DNA of 64,000 nt, from contig NZ_VEAF01000009.1 of the NCBI RefSeq assembly GCF_007673775.1, forward strand, positions 36,529 through 100,528, read 5' to 3'. This document shows, one piece after another, positions 16,445-25,607 of this stretch. Source of the stretch: Curtobacterium sp. 9128 (GTDB lineage: Bacteria; Actinomycetota; Actinomycetes; Actinomycetales; Microbacteriaceae). Position 1 is the stretch's first letter. Every line of letters starts with the position of its first letter. Under the pieces are notes generated by a model. That model saw only the letters and a program-made list of their open reading frames with translations, searched no databases and was not told where the DNA came from. Both the position numbers and the translations under genes were made by a program.

Positions 16445-16495
16445 CTCGCCGAGCCACAACCCGAGACCGGACCCCCGCCCGGTCTCCTCGGCGAG
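16445..16495 (+). terminator. Nested double stem between regulator and transporter genes
   Basis: Outer stem CTCGCCGA (16445-16452) / TCGGCGAG (16488-16495) encloses inner stem GAGACCGG (16463-16470) / CCGGTCTC (16479-16486). It ends 27 bp before the binding-protein ATG and 12 bp before its AAAGGAG. Likely a partial terminator or stabiliser that sets the ratio of repressor to transporter mRNA. Confidence 0.55.
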
Positions 16496-16522
16496 CACAG
16501 CAGCGCAAAGGAGCGTTCCCCG

Positions 16523-17785
16523 ATGAAGCACGCACGCACCACCCTCGCGATCGGCGCGATCGCGGCCGTGGCGGCCCTCACCCTCAGCGGGTGTTCCGCC
16601 GGCGGCAACGCCAGCACCGACGGTCCGGCCACCCTCAAGGTCTGGACCGGGTTCACCGGCGGCGACCGCCCCGGCTACGCCACGATCGTCAAGGACTTCG
16701 AGAAGTCCCACCCCGACATCAAGGTCGACATGACCGTGCAGCCGTGGGACACCATCCAGCAGAAGCTGCCGTCCGCCTGGCTCACCGGTCAGGGGCCGGA
16801 CGTCGCCGCGGTCAGCTCCGACCCGAACGCGGTCGCCCAGTACGTCAAGACGAACTCGGTCCTGCCCATCACGATGACCGGCAGCGGCAGCAGCAAGATC
16901 AACACGTCCGAGTTCGCCCCGGGGACCGTCAAGGAGTTCACCTACGACGGCAAGCTCTACGGCGTCCCGGCGAACTTCGCCACGCTGAGCCTGTACTACA
17001 ACAAGAAGCTCTTCCAGGCGGCGGGGATCGCGAACCCGCCGTCGACCGTCGCCGAGATGGCCGCGGACGCGAAGAAGCTGACGAGCGGTGGCACGTACGG
17101 CATCGCCCTCGCCGACAACCAGACGATCCAGATGTGGCCCGTGCTGCAGTGGCTCGAGGGCGGCGACATCGTCAACAGCGGGAACTGCAGCGTCGTCCAG
17201 ACGAGCGCCGGGCAGCAGTCCCTGAAGACCTGGGCGGACCTGGTGTCGAACGACAAGGTCAGCCCGGTCGGCCTCACCGGCGCCGAGGCCGACTCGCTGT
17301 TCTCGGCGGGCAAGGCCGCGATGGAGATCAACGGTCCGTGGGCCGCACCGGGCTACACGTCGGCCGGCATCGACCTCGGCATCGCCACGATCCCGACGGG
17401 CGTCGACGGCAAGTCGACCACGCTCGGCTCGATCGCCCCGCTGTCGATCTCCGCGAAGACGAAGTACCCGAAGCAGGCGCAGGAGTTCCTGGCCTACTGG
17501 ACGTCGAAGACCGCGCAGCAGAAGTTCTCGCTGCAGACCGGCTTCCCGCCGCTCCGCACCGACCTGTCGGACGACGCGAAGCTCAAGGCCGACCCGACGG
17601 TGTCGGTGTTCGCCAGCCAGGTCGGCAACTCGCGCCTGTACCTGCCGCACGTGCCGAACGCCACGAAGGTCGACTCCGACGGCTACGTCCCCCTCATCGG
17701 TGACGTCACGCGCGGCAAGTCCATCGCGGACGCCACCAAGAGCGCCGGTCAGACGATCGACGGTCTCACCGGTTGCAGCAAGTGA
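16523..17785 (+). CDS. Sugar ABC transporter substrate-binding lipoprotein (CUT1)
   Basis: 420 residues. Signal MKHARTTLAIGAIAAVAA with lipobox TLSGC. Family 1 solute-binding features follow: KVWTGFTGGDRPGYA, LTGQGPDVAAVSSDPNA, and YWTSKTAQQKFSLQTGFPP near the end. The mature start CSAGGNA matches the paralogue at 5320. AAAGGAG lies 9 nt before the ATG. It shares an operon with two permeases and a GH1-like enzyme downstream of the LacI gene, so the ligand is probably an arabinose-containing oligosaccharide. Confidence 0.93.
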   Translation: MKHARTTLAIGAIAAVAALTLSGCSAGGNASTDGPATLKVWTGFTGGDRPGYATIVKDFEKSHPDIKVDMTVQPWDTIQQKLPSAWLTGQGPDVAAVSSDPNAVAQYVKTNSVLPITMTGSGSSKINTSEFAPGTVKEFTYDGKLYGVPANFATLSLYYNKKLFQAAGIANPPSTVAEMAADAKKLTSGGTYGIALADNQTIQMWPVLQWLEGGDIVNSGNCSVVQTSAGQQSLKTWADLVSNDKVSPVGLTGAEADSLFSAGKAAMEINGPWAAPGYTSAGIDLGIATIPTGVDGKSTTLGSIAPLSISAKTKYPKQAQEFLAYWTSKTAQQKFSLQTGFPPLRTDLSDDAKLKADPTVSVFASQVGNSRLYLPHVPNATKVDSDGYVPLIGDVTRGKSIADATKSAGQTIDGLTGCSK

Positions 17786-18741
17786 CCGACCAGCTCACCG
17801 GTCCGGTCCCGTCGCGCACGGTGCGCGACGGGGCCGCCCCGCGGTCTGGCCTGGAGGCCGGGCCCACCCGCCGCCGTCGGCACCGGTTCCAGCCGGCCTG
17901 GCTCTTCATGGCGCCGTCCCTGCTCATCCTGGGTGCGTTCGTCGTCTTCCCGATCCTGCGGTCGCTCTGGTACTCGTTCTTCGACTGGACGGTCGGCGCG
18001 ACCTCGCAACCGTTCGTCGGCATCGGGAACTACGTGAAGCTGTTCCACGACGGGCAGTTCTGGAACGCGCTCGGCATCACCCTCGAGTACACGGTCGCGT
18101 CGGTCGTGCTCCTCGTCGTGCTCGGGTTCGTCGCGGCGCTGCTGCTGCAACGCGAGACGCTGGCGAACCGCATCGTCCGGTCGGTCTTCTTCTTCCCGAC
18201 GATCGTGTCGCTCGTCACGATCGGCCTCGTCTGGAAGTTCCTGCTCGATCCGGACATCGGGCTCGTCGGCGGCATCACGACGATGCTCGGACTGCCCAGC
18301 GTCGCGTGGCTGCAGTCGACCTCGCTCGCACTGCCGACGATCGTCTTCGTGTCGGTCTGGAAGAGCATCGGTTTCGCCATGATCCTGTTCGTCGCCGGCC
18401 TCAAGGGCGTGCCGGCCGAACGGTACGAGGCCGCTCAGCTCGACGGTGCCACCCGCTGGCAGACGGTCTGGCAGATCACCCTGCCGAGCATCCGCCCGAC
18501 CATGCTCTTCACGTCGATGATCCTGACGATCCAGTCGTTCCAGGTGTTCGACCTCGTGTACGTGATGACCGGCGGAGGCCCCGTCTTCCACACGGACACG
18601 CTCGTGAACCTGCTCTACCGCGACGGGTTCGTCAACTACCAGACCGGCTACGCGTCGGCCATCTCCTGGGTCCTCTTCGTGATCATCATGCTCATCTCCC
18701 TCCTGCAGCTCCGACTCTTCCGCTACGACGATGTCGACTGA
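17782..18741 (+). CDS. Sugar ABC transporter permease (MalF-type)
   Basis: 319 residues from GTG 17782, which overlaps the preceding TGA (GTGA), the junction used throughout this window. A TTG at 17773 is a less likely alternative. Six spans follow a basic N-terminus, with the EAA loop PAERYEAAQLDGATRWQ. The stretch MTGGGPVFHTDTLVNLLYR is typical of these permeases. It partners with the gene at 18731. Confidence 0.9.
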   Translation: MTDQLTGPVPSRTVRDGAAPRSGLEAGPTRRRRHRFQPAWLFMAPSLLILGAFVVFPILRSLWYSFFDWTVGATSQPFVGIGNYVKLFHDGQFWNALGITLEYTVASVVLLVVLGFVAALLLQRETLANRIVRSVFFFPTIVSLVTIGLVWKFLLDPDIGLVGGITTMLGLPSVAWLQSTSLALPTIVFVSVWKSIGFAMILFVAGLKGVPAERYEAAQLDGATRWQTVWQITLPSIRPTMLFTSMILTIQSFQVFDLVYVMTGGGPVFHTDTLVNLLYRDGFVNYQTGYASAISWVLFVIIMLISLLQLRLFRYDDVD

Positions 18742-19651
18742 CGCCGCGACCCGGCGACCGCCCCTGGCGGAGCCGACCCGTGCCTCCCGGCCGGATCGCA
18801 CCACCCGGCCCACGCGACACGGGCGACGGAACGGCACCGCGCGGACCGCGTCCGTCCTGAAGTGGGTGTACCTCGGCATCGGTCTCGTGTTCGCACTCGT
18901 GCCGTTCATCTGGATGGTGAGCGGATCGTTCCGCTCCGAGGCCGACCTGTTCGGCCATCCGGCGAGCCTCTTCCCGACGAGTGTCACGCTGCACGGCTAC
19001 GTCGGCGTCTGGCAGCAGCTGCCGTTCCTGCGCCTGCTGCTGAACTCGTTCGTCTTCACCGTCGTGACCACGGTGCTGACGCTGTTCTTCGACTCGATGT
19101 GCGCCTACGCCCTCGCGCGGATGCGGTTCGCCGGCCGGAACGTGGCGTTCGTGCTGGTCATCGCGACGCTCATGGTGCCGTTCCAGGTGACGCTCATCCC
19201 GGTGTTCGTCGAGCTGTTCCACCTGGGCTGGCTGAACACGTACCAGGGGCTCATCATCCCGCGCGCGACCAGCGCGTTCGGCATCTTCCTGTTCCGGCAG
19301 TTCTTCATCGACATCCCCGTGGAGCTCGACGAGGCCGCCAGGATCGACGGCGCCGGACACTGGCGGATCTACTGGCAGGTGATCCTGCCGCTCGCGAAGC
19401 CCGCCATCGCCACCGTCGCCGTGCTGAACGGCATGGCCCTCTGGAACGACCTGCTCTGGCCGCTCGTCGTGACGACCTCGAACGACATGCTGACGCTCCC
19501 CGCCGGCCTGACGCTGTTCGGCGGCGCCCACGTCACCGACCACGCGGTACTGCTCGCCGGCGCCGTGATCTCGCTCGTGCCGATCGCCGTCGGGTTCTTC
19601 TTCGCGCAGAAGTACTTCGTGGCCGGCGTCGCCACGACGGGGCTGAAGTGA
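18731..19651 (+). CDS. Sugar ABC transporter permease (MalG-type)
   Basis: 306 residues; the ATG at 18731 overlaps the previous gene by 11 bp. Six spans, with EAA loop VELDEAARIDGAGHWRI. The N-terminal 45 residues are Arg/Pro-rich and cytoplasmic. Its stop overlaps the GTG of the glycosidase gene, coupling uptake to hydrolysis. Confidence 0.92.
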   Translation: MSTDAATRRPPLAEPTRASRPDRTTRPTRHGRRNGTARTASVLKWVYLGIGLVFALVPFIWMVSGSFRSEADLFGHPASLFPTSVTLHGYVGVWQQLPFLRLLLNSFVFTVVTTVLTLFFDSMCAYALARMRFAGRNVAFVLVIATLMVPFQVTLIPVFVELFHLGWLNTYQGLIIPRATSAFGIFLFRQFFIDIPVELDEAARIDGAGHWRIYWQVILPLAKPAIATVAVLNGMALWNDLLWPLVVTTSNDMLTLPAGLTLFGGAHVTDHAVLLAGAVISLVPIAVGFFFAQKYFVAGVATTGLK

Positions 19652-20988
19652 GCGAGCCGCTCCGGACCGGACCGGACGTCGCGCCGCACGTCCGGGCGTT
19701 CGCCGCAGGGACGTTCACGTTCGTGGCCGGCATCGAGGACACGTGCGTGTACCCGCCCGCGCAGTTCGCCATGGCTCCGCTCGACGAGCACGAGCTGACC
19801 GGACACGACGTGACCTGGCGGGAGGACCTCGACACGGTGGCCGCGCTCGGCGCCACCGCCCTGCGCTACGGGGTGGACTGGCCGCGGGTGCACGTGGCCC
19901 CCGGGGTGTTCGACTGGGCGGTCCTCGACGCCCGTCTGGCCCATGCTGCCTCGCTCGGCCTGACCGTCATCGCGGACCTGGTGCACTACGGCACGCCGAC
20001 CTGGCTCGAGGGGTCGTTCGCCGACCCGGGGTACCCAGCCGCGGTGGCCTCGTTCGCCGGTGCCTTCGCCAGCAGGTACGCCGGGACGGTCGACCACGTC
20101 ACCCCGCTCAACGAGCCGATCACCACGGCGTCCTTCGCGGGCCTCCGCGGTGTCTGGCCGCCGGCCCTGCACGGCTGGGAGGGGTGGACGCGCGTGGTGC
20201 TCGGCATCGCCGCCGGGTTCCAGCACGCGGTCACCGCCGTCCGTTCGGCGAACGCCGACGCGGTGGTCGTGCACGTCGAGGCGTCGTCGCTCGTCAGCGC
20301 GGCACCGGCGTCGCCGGGACTGGTGGCCGAGGCTTCGATGCTCGAGGGCCTCGGGTTCCTGCCGACCGACCTCGTGCTCGGCCGTGTCGACGCCGGACAC
20401 CCGTGGCACGCCTGGCTGCTGGCGCACGGCGCGTCGGCAGCGACGCTGGACGAGCTCGTCGACGGCGCGGTCACGATCGACCTGCTCGGCGTGAACTACT
20501 ACCCCGACCTGACACCGCGGCGACTCGAGGACGGGCCCGACGGCACGGTGCAGCACGCGTACGACCGATGGACCGAGGGGCTCGTGGAGTCCCTCACCCG
20601 GTTCGGGGCGCGGTACGGGCTGCCGATGGTCGTGACCGAGACGTCGATCGAGGGCAGCGACGCCGTCCGGTCGGCATGGGTCGCCGAGTCCGTCGCGGCG
20701 GTGCGGGCACTCGCGGACGCCGGCGTCGACGTCCGAGGGTGGACGTGGTGGCCGGTGTTCGACTTCGTCGACTGGTCGTACGCGTCCGGTGGTCGGAACG
20801 TCGAGGAGTTCGCCGTCGCCGCGGACGTCCTGGCCGAGCGCGCGGGCTCAGCGCGGAAGACGCCGTACCTGCGGCGGATGGGGCTCGTCCGGCTCGAGGA
20901 ACAGCCGGACGGGACGCTGACCAGGGTCCCGACCGCCGCGGCGTCGGCGTACCGCAACGCCGCGGGGGACCCGGGGAGCGCCGCCTGA
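19648..20988 (+). CDS. Family 1-like glycoside hydrolase
   Basis: 446 residues from GTG 19648 (GTGA overlap), without a signal peptide. The (beta/alpha)8 features of clan GH-A are clear: LRYGVDWPRV early, the acid/base Glu 156 in TPLNEP, NYYPDLTPRR, and the nucleophile Glu 331 in VVTETS, with WTWWPVFDFVDWSY near the end. It is shorter and more divergent than standard beta-glucosidases, so the sugar removed is uncertain; the operon points to an imported, formerly arabinosylated oligosaccharide. Confidence 0.8.
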   Translation: MSEPLRTGPDVAPHVRAFAAGTFTFVAGIEDTCVYPPAQFAMAPLDEHELTGHDVTWREDLDTVAALGATALRYGVDWPRVHVAPGVFDWAVLDARLAHAASLGLTVIADLVHYGTPTWLEGSFADPGYPAAVASFAGAFASRYAGTVDHVTPLNEPITTASFAGLRGVWPPALHGWEGWTRVVLGIAAGFQHAVTAVRSANADAVVVHVEASSLVSAAPASPGLVAEASMLEGLGFLPTDLVLGRVDAGHPWHAWLLAHGASAATLDELVDGAVTIDLLGVNYYPDLTPRRLEDGPDGTVQHAYDRWTEGLVESLTRFGARYGLPMVVTETSIEGSDAVRSAWVAESVAAVRALADAGVDVRGWTWWPVFDFVDWSYASGGRNVEEFAVAADVLAERAGSARKTPYLRRMGLVRLEEQPDGTLTRVPTAAASAYRNAAGDPGSAA

Positions 20989-21055
20989 ACGGACCGGAGG
21001 GAGCGGCCGCCGACTTCACCGGCTGACTCACCGGATCCGGCGCGACAGTTCCTGC

Positions 21056-23143
21056 ATGACCCGGATCGACGGCTTCGGCAGGACCACGGCGCGCTGGACG
21101 CACCAGCCCGGACGCGAGCGCGCGGTGCTCGCGGCGATCATCGTCCTCGGAGCCGTCCTGACCAGCTGGAACCTGGCCCGCGGTGGTGACTCCGAGTTCT
21201 ACGCCGCCGCGGCACGGTCGATGTCCGAGTCGTGGCCCGCGTTCCTCAGCGGGGCGTTCGACCCCGGCGCCACCGTGACCCTCGACAAGCTCGCCGGGTT
21301 CGCGGTGCCCCAGGCGCTGAGCGTGCGGCTGTTCGGCTTCTCGACGGCGTCGCTCGCCCTGCCCCAGGTCCTCGAGGGCGTCGTCACCGTCTGGGCGGTG
21401 TCCCTGGTCGGTCTGCGGTGGGTCGGGTCCCGCGTGGGGCTCGTCGCCGCTGCCCTGGCCGCCGCGACCCCGATCTTCGTGTCGATGTTCGGCCACCCGA
21501 TGGAGGACGGCCTGCTCACGATGGCGCTCGCCGTCGCCCTGGTGTGGTGGCAGCGCGCCGCGCTCGCGGGGACCTGGTGGCCGCTCCTCCTCGCCGGTCT
21601 GGCGGTGGGCGTCGGGTTCCAGGCGAAGATGCTGCAGGCCTGGCTCGTCCTGCCCGCGCTCGTCGTCGGCACGCTGGTGGCCGCCGGCGCGGCACCCGCC
21701 GGGCACACCGGGAGCGCCGGGAGCGCCGGGAGCGCCGCGCGACGGTGGCGTCGCGGGCTCGCGCACGCCGCGGTGCTCCTGGTGTCGGCGGTGGTGGCGT
21801 CGCTGGCGTGGTCCGTCGTGCTGGAGCTCCTGCCCGCGACGGCCCGTCCGTACATCGACGGCTCCACCGACGACGACGTCTTCGCGATGGTCTTCGGGTA
21901 CAACGGTGTCGACCGCTTCCTGCCCGGCGCCTGGCCCGGCGCGGTGGGTGCGCTCGGTGCCGTCGGGCACGCCGCCGCCCACGTCGTCGGCGGCGCGGCT
22001 CGCCACTTCGGCGGCGGCCAGCAGGGTGGGCGCGACCTGTTGCAGCTGTTCGGCCCGCGCTACGCCCCGCAGGTGGGTTGGTCGTGGCCCGCGGCACTCA
22101 CCGGGATCGGTGTCGGCACCGTCCGCTGGTGGCGGGACCGCGCCCACCGGGAGGCCCGCCCCGCCGCCGCCACGCTCCTCACCGTGGTCGTCTGGCTGGC
22201 CACCGCCGTGGTGGTGCTGTCCGTCCTGCGGCTCCCGCACACCGCCTACGTCGCCGCGGTGGGCGTCCAGCTCGCCGTGCTCGCCGGCGTCGGGTGGTGG
22301 GGCGCGGCGCGCTGCGTCACCGCGGCGGACCGTCGGCTCCTCACGGTCCCGGTCGGACTGCTCGTGGTGCAGGGTGCGTGGTGGACGTGGCTCGCCGTGT
22401 CGGGCGACGAGCCGGTGCTCCTCGGCAGCCTGGCGGTCGGACTCACGCTCGTCGCGCTCGTCGCGGTGCTCGTGGTCGGTGGCCGGACCGGTTCCCCCTC
22501 GTGGCCGGGCGGTGGGGTCCGTGGCCGTCGGGTGGCGGCCGGGCTGCTCGTGGCGGCGGTCGTCGCCGGGCCGGCGTGCTTCTCGCTGCAGGCGCTCGAC
22601 GCCGCGCGGGACGGCAGCGGCGGCGACGCCTCGGTCGGACGCGCGGCGGGTTCGCAGTTCGGCGGCCGGGCGTTCGGCCTGCGGAGCGCGGTGCCCGAGA
22701 CGTTCCACGTGTCGGCGCCGGACGTCGTGGGTGGCCACGTGCGGCTCTCCGCCGACGAGGCCGCGCTGGTCGCCGACGCGCAGCGGGACGGCGGCGGACG
22801 TGACGGCGGCCCGCTGTTCCTCGACGACTCGTGGCGGATCTCCGCGGACGTGATCGAGACGACCGGCGACGAGGTCCTCACCGACGGCGGCTTCTCCGGC
22901 CAGGTCGCGGTGTTCACCACCGCCGGTGTCGAGGCCCTCGTGCACAGCGGTCGGACGCGGCTCCTGGTGGTGGCGTCCAGCGCTCGTGCCCACGACCCGG
23001 TGCGCCAGGCGGCCGCCGACCTCGGCTGCACGGTCGTGCACCGGTGGGGGAGCACCATGTCCGGGTCCGGCGTCCGCGGTGGCTCGGGCGCCCGCGGCTT
23101 CGGCGCTCCGGCGTCGTTCGCCCTGGAACGGTGCAGCGCCTGA
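21056..23143 (+). CDS. GT39-type membrane glycosyltransferase
   Basis: 695 residues. After a first span comes a loop with GGDSEFYAAAARSM, whose Asp 45 matches the conserved acidic residue of PMT/ArnT-like (GT-C) enzymes; then SGAFDPGATVTLDK, as in the YkcA/B group. About a dozen hydrophobic spans reach residue 530, and the last 150 residues form a soluble domain (RLSADEAALVADAQRDGG, FHVSAPDV). Such enzymes move a sugar from a polyprenyl phosphate to a wall polymer or protein. No ribosome-binding site is visible before the ATG. It stands alone and converges on the VIT gene with a 3-bp gap. Confidence 0.85.
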   Translation: MTRIDGFGRTTARWTHQPGRERAVLAAIIVLGAVLTSWNLARGGDSEFYAAAARSMSESWPAFLSGAFDPGATVTLDKLAGFAVPQALSVRLFGFSTASLALPQVLEGVVTVWAVSLVGLRWVGSRVGLVAAALAAATPIFVSMFGHPMEDGLLTMALAVALVWWQRAALAGTWWPLLLAGLAVGVGFQAKMLQAWLVLPALVVGTLVAAGAAPAGHTGSAGSAGSAARRWRRGLAHAAVLLVSAVVASLAWSVVLELLPATARPYIDGSTDDDVFAMVFGYNGVDRFLPGAWPGAVGALGAVGHAAAHVVGGAARHFGGGQQGGRDLLQLFGPRYAPQVGWSWPAALTGIGVGTVRWWRDRAHREARPAAATLLTVVVWLATAVVVLSVLRLPHTAYVAAVGVQLAVLAGVGWWGAARCVTAADRRLLTVPVGLLVVQGAWWTWLAVSGDEPVLLGSLAVGLTLVALVAVLVVGGRTGSPSWPGGGVRGRRVAAGLLVAAVVAGPACFSLQALDAARDGSGGDASVGRAAGSQFGGRAFGLRSAVPETFHVSAPDVVGGHVRLSADEAALVADAQRDGGGRDGGPLFLDDSWRISADVIETTGDEVLTDGGFSGQVAVFTTAGVEALVHSGRTRLLVVASSARAHDPVRQAAADLGCTVVHRWGSTMSGSGVRGGSGARGFGAPASFALERCSA

Positions 23144-23146
23144 GGA

Positions 23147-23869
23147 TCAGATCCCGTGCGCACCCAGCAGGGTGCCGGCGACCCACGTCGCCGTGAGCGC
23201 AGCGGCGCCACCGATGACCACGCGGAGGGCGGCCCGGCCTCGCGGGGCACCGCCGAGCACCGCGCCCGTGGTGCCCGTCGCCGCCAGCGCGAGCAGGACG
23301 GCGACGACGATCACGGCGACCCGCACCGACTCCGGCACCAGCAGCGTGGCGAGGAACGGCAGCAGGCCGCCGACGGTGAACGTCGCGGCGGACACCCAGG
23401 CCGCGCGCCAGGGGCTCACCACGTCGTCCTCGGCCGCCTGCTCCTCGGCGGCGATCCAGCGCTCGCGGACCTCGGGGCGCCCGAGCTCGTCGGCGATCGT
23501 CCTGGCCGTGTCCTCGGAGACGCCGATCGCCCGGTAGGCGGCGGCGATGTCGTCGGACTGCGCCGCGTCGGTCGCGCGCCGTGCCGCGCGAGCGGTCTGC
23601 CCGGTGCGCTGGGCGTCCCGCGCACCGCTCACCGAGACGTACTCGCCGAGGGCCATCGACACGGCACCACCGACGAGTGCTGCCCCACCCGCTGCGAGGA
23701 CCGGGCCCACGGACGCGCCCGCGCCGGCCACGCCGACGACGACCGCGGCGACGGACACGATGCCGTCGTTCGCGCCGAGCAACCCGGCGCGCAACCAGTT
23801 CAACCGTGCCGCTGACGTGGACTCGGCGGCTTCGACACTCGGGAGTGCGGGGACGGAGATGGTGGCCAT
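23147..23869 (-). CDS. VIT1/CCC1 family iron/manganese transporter
   Basis: 240 residues. The family start is intact: NWLRAGLLGANDGIVSVAAVVVG, with the conserved Asp in the first span, then VGGAVSMALGEYVSVSGARD. A cytoplasmic helical segment follows with Glu-rich motifs (AAEEQAAEDDVV) that bind metal in plant VIT1. Four or five spans. These proteins export or store Fe2+/Mn2+ to limit toxicity. A DtxR-like box 67 bp upstream of the start fits metal control. The first 23 residues are non-membrane. Confidence 0.9.
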   Translation of the reverse strand: MATISVPALPSVEAAESTSAARLNWLRAGLLGANDGIVSVAAVVVGVAGAGASVGPVLAAGGAALVGGAVSMALGEYVSVSGARDAQRTGQTARAARRATDAAQSDDIAAAYRAIGVSEDTARTIADELGRPEVRERWIAAEEQAAEDDVVSPWRAAWVSAATFTVGGLLPFLATLLVPESVRVAVIVVAVLLALAATGTTGAVLGGAPRGRAALRVVIGGAAALTATWVAGTLLGAHGI

Positions 23870-23935
23870 GGACCAAGGAAAGCACTCGAGGGACGAGTCC
23901 GCCAGCCAGGAAAGGCTGCCCTGACCTGGGGTTTG

Positions 23936-23954
23936 TCAGGGTAGGCTCACCTCA
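23936..23954. promoter_or_regulatory. DtxR/IdeR-like iron or manganese box
   Basis: The 19-bp site TCAGGGTAGGCTCACCTCA agrees at 15 of 19 places with the consensus TTAGGTTAGGCTAACCTAA recalled for DtxR/IdeR. A weaker copy, AGGCTGCCCTGACCT, lies at 23913-23927. Both are upstream of the VIT gene (start 23869). Confidence 0.5.
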
Positions 23955-24021
23955 CTCGCCCTTGCCGACTGGACGACGCCCTGGACTTCGGCTACCGTTC
24001 CCACCACTGAGGGAAAAACGC

Positions 24022-24085
24022 GCACCGCTCGTCCGGTGCACGAGGACACGTGGCCCACCCGGGTCGCCACTTCACCACCGTGAAG
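24022..24085 (+). promoter_or_regulatory. Hairpin-rich leader of the MFS gene
   Basis: GCACCG (24022-24027) / CGGTGC (24034-24039) and CTTCAC (24070-24075) / GTGAAG (24080-24085) can form two stems. The second runs into the GAAGGAG ribosome-binding site and could hide it, suggesting translational control. No leader peptide is evident. Confidence 0.35.
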
Positions 24086-24095
24086 GAGTCCTCCC

Positions 24096-25607
24096 GTGTC
24101 CACCAGTCCCTCCGGCGTCGCCGCGCCCCCGGCCCGGCCACCCCGCCTGCGTGACGCCGGCATCGCCCTCGCCGGCCTGTCCGCCGTGTTCCTGTTCGAG
24201 ATGCTCGACAACTCGGTGCTGAACGTCGCGCTGCCCACCATCGGCCGTGACCTGCACGCCTCCACGACCGGCCTGCAGTGGGTGACCAGCGCCTACTCCG
24301 TCGCCTTCGGTGGCCTCATGCTGCTCTTCGGTGCCGTCGCCGACCGGTTCGGACGCAAGCGCGTGATGCTCCTCGGGCTCGTGCTGCTCGCCCTCGCCAG
24401 CGCTGCCACGGCGTTCGTCGACTCAACCGCCGCCCTCATCGCCGTCCGGGTGCTCATGGGCGTCGCCGCCGCGATGACGACCCCTGGATCGATGGCGCTC
24501 GCGTTCCGGCTCTTCGCCGCCGAGGACCTGCGTGTCCGCGCCCTCACCGTCATCTCCACCGCCGGCCTCGTCGGCCTCGCCGTCGGGCCCACCGTCGGCG
24601 GGCTCGTCCTCGCGGTCGCACCGTGGCAGGTCCTGCTGCTCGCTGACGTCCCCGTCGCACTGCTCGCGCTCGTCGGCATCGCCGTCGGCGTGCCGGCGGA
24701 CCGTGCGTCGGACCTGCGGCCCGACCCCGTCGACGTGAGCGGCGCGCTGCTCGGCACCGCCGCCGTGGTGGGCATCCTGCTCACCCCGACCGTCGTCGTG
24801 GAGGCGGGCGCAGCCTCCCGGGAGGCGCTGGTCGCGTCGGTCGCGACCCTCGCCGCCGTCGTCGGCTTCGTCCTCCGCGTCACCACCGCCCGGCACCCCG
24901 TCCTCGACCTGCGCACGGTCGCGCGCCCGCTCGTCGCGAGCGGGCTGGCACACAAGGCGGCCTCCGGGCTCGCCGTCGCCGGCCTGTCCTACCTGGTGAC
25001 CCTGCAGCTGCAGTTCGCGTGGGGCTGGCCGCCCGCGCTCGCCGCCGTCGGGATGCTGCCGCAGGTGGTCGTCCTGCTCGCCGGAGGCCGCTTCGTCGGG
25101 CCGCTGGTCCGGCGGCTCGGGCTCGGTCGTGCCGCCTGGACGAGCGCCACCGCCGTCGTGCTCGGGCTCGCCGTGTTCGGGGCGCTGAGCCGCTTCGGGT
25201 ACGGGTGGGTCGTCGTCGCCCTGGTGCTCGTCGCCGCGGGGATGCGCGTCGTCGGCGTCGTAGCCGGGACCAGCGTGCTGACCGGGCTGCCCGAGGACCG
25301 CACGTCGGTCGGTGCGGCGCTCGTGGACACCGCGAGCGAACTCGCGAGCGGCGTCGGAGTCGCCGTCACGGGGACCGTCGTCGCGGCGCTCGTCGCCGGG
25401 AGCATCACCTCGGCGCGGTTCGCCGGGACGCAGCTGGTGCGGTTCCAGGACGCGATGACCGTCTCCGGGCTCGGCCTGGCCGTCCTCGCGGCGCTGTTCG
25501 TCGTGGCCGGACTCGTCCTCGGCCGCGGAGCCGATCGTCCCTCGACCAGCACCAGCACCACCACCACCACCGTCCCCGTCACCGACCAGGAGGCCACCCG
25601 TGCCTGA
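24096..25607 (+). CDS. MFS drug exporter, DHA2 (14-span EmrB/QacA) type
   Basis: 503 residues, start GTG 24096 with GAAGGAG 7 nt upstream. The early FEMLDNSVLNVALPTIG matches motif D1 of DHA2 exporters; motif A (GAVADRFGRKR) is near residue 85 and motif C (GPTVGGLVL) near 165. The tail is a Ser/Thr run (STSTSTTTTT). It exports toxic compounds by proton antiport. The following esterase gene overlaps it by 8 bp, so the two are co-expressed, perhaps for detoxifying one kind of compound. Confidence 0.9.
   Translation: MSTSPSGVAAPPARPPRLRDAGIALAGLSAVFLFEMLDNSVLNVALPTIGRDLHASTTGLQWVTSAYSVAFGGLMLLFGAVADRFGRKRVMLLGLVLLALASAATAFVDSTAALIAVRVLMGVAAAMTTPGSMALAFRLFAAEDLRVRALTVISTAGLVGLAVGPTVGGLVLAVAPWQVLLLADVPVALLALVGIAVGVPADRASDLRPDPVDVSGALLGTAAVVGILLTPTVVVEAGAASREALVASVATLAAVVGFVLRVTTARHPVLDLRTVARPLVASGLAHKAASGLAVAGLSYLVTLQLQFAWGWPPALAAVGMLPQVVVLLAGGRFVGPLVRRLGLGRAAWTSATAVVLGLAVFGALSRFGYGWVVVALVLVAAGMRVVGVVAGTSVLTGLPEDRTSVGAALVDTASELASGVGVAVTGTVVAALVAGSITSARFAGTQLVRFQDAMTVSGLGLAVLAALFVVAGLVLGRGADRPSTSTSTTTTTVPVTDQEATRA

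Noticed and set aside
15299..17650. 783-codon minus-strand frame over the LacI and binding-protein genes
   Set aside because: No recognisable domain and spans two real genes plus their gap; an antisense shadow.
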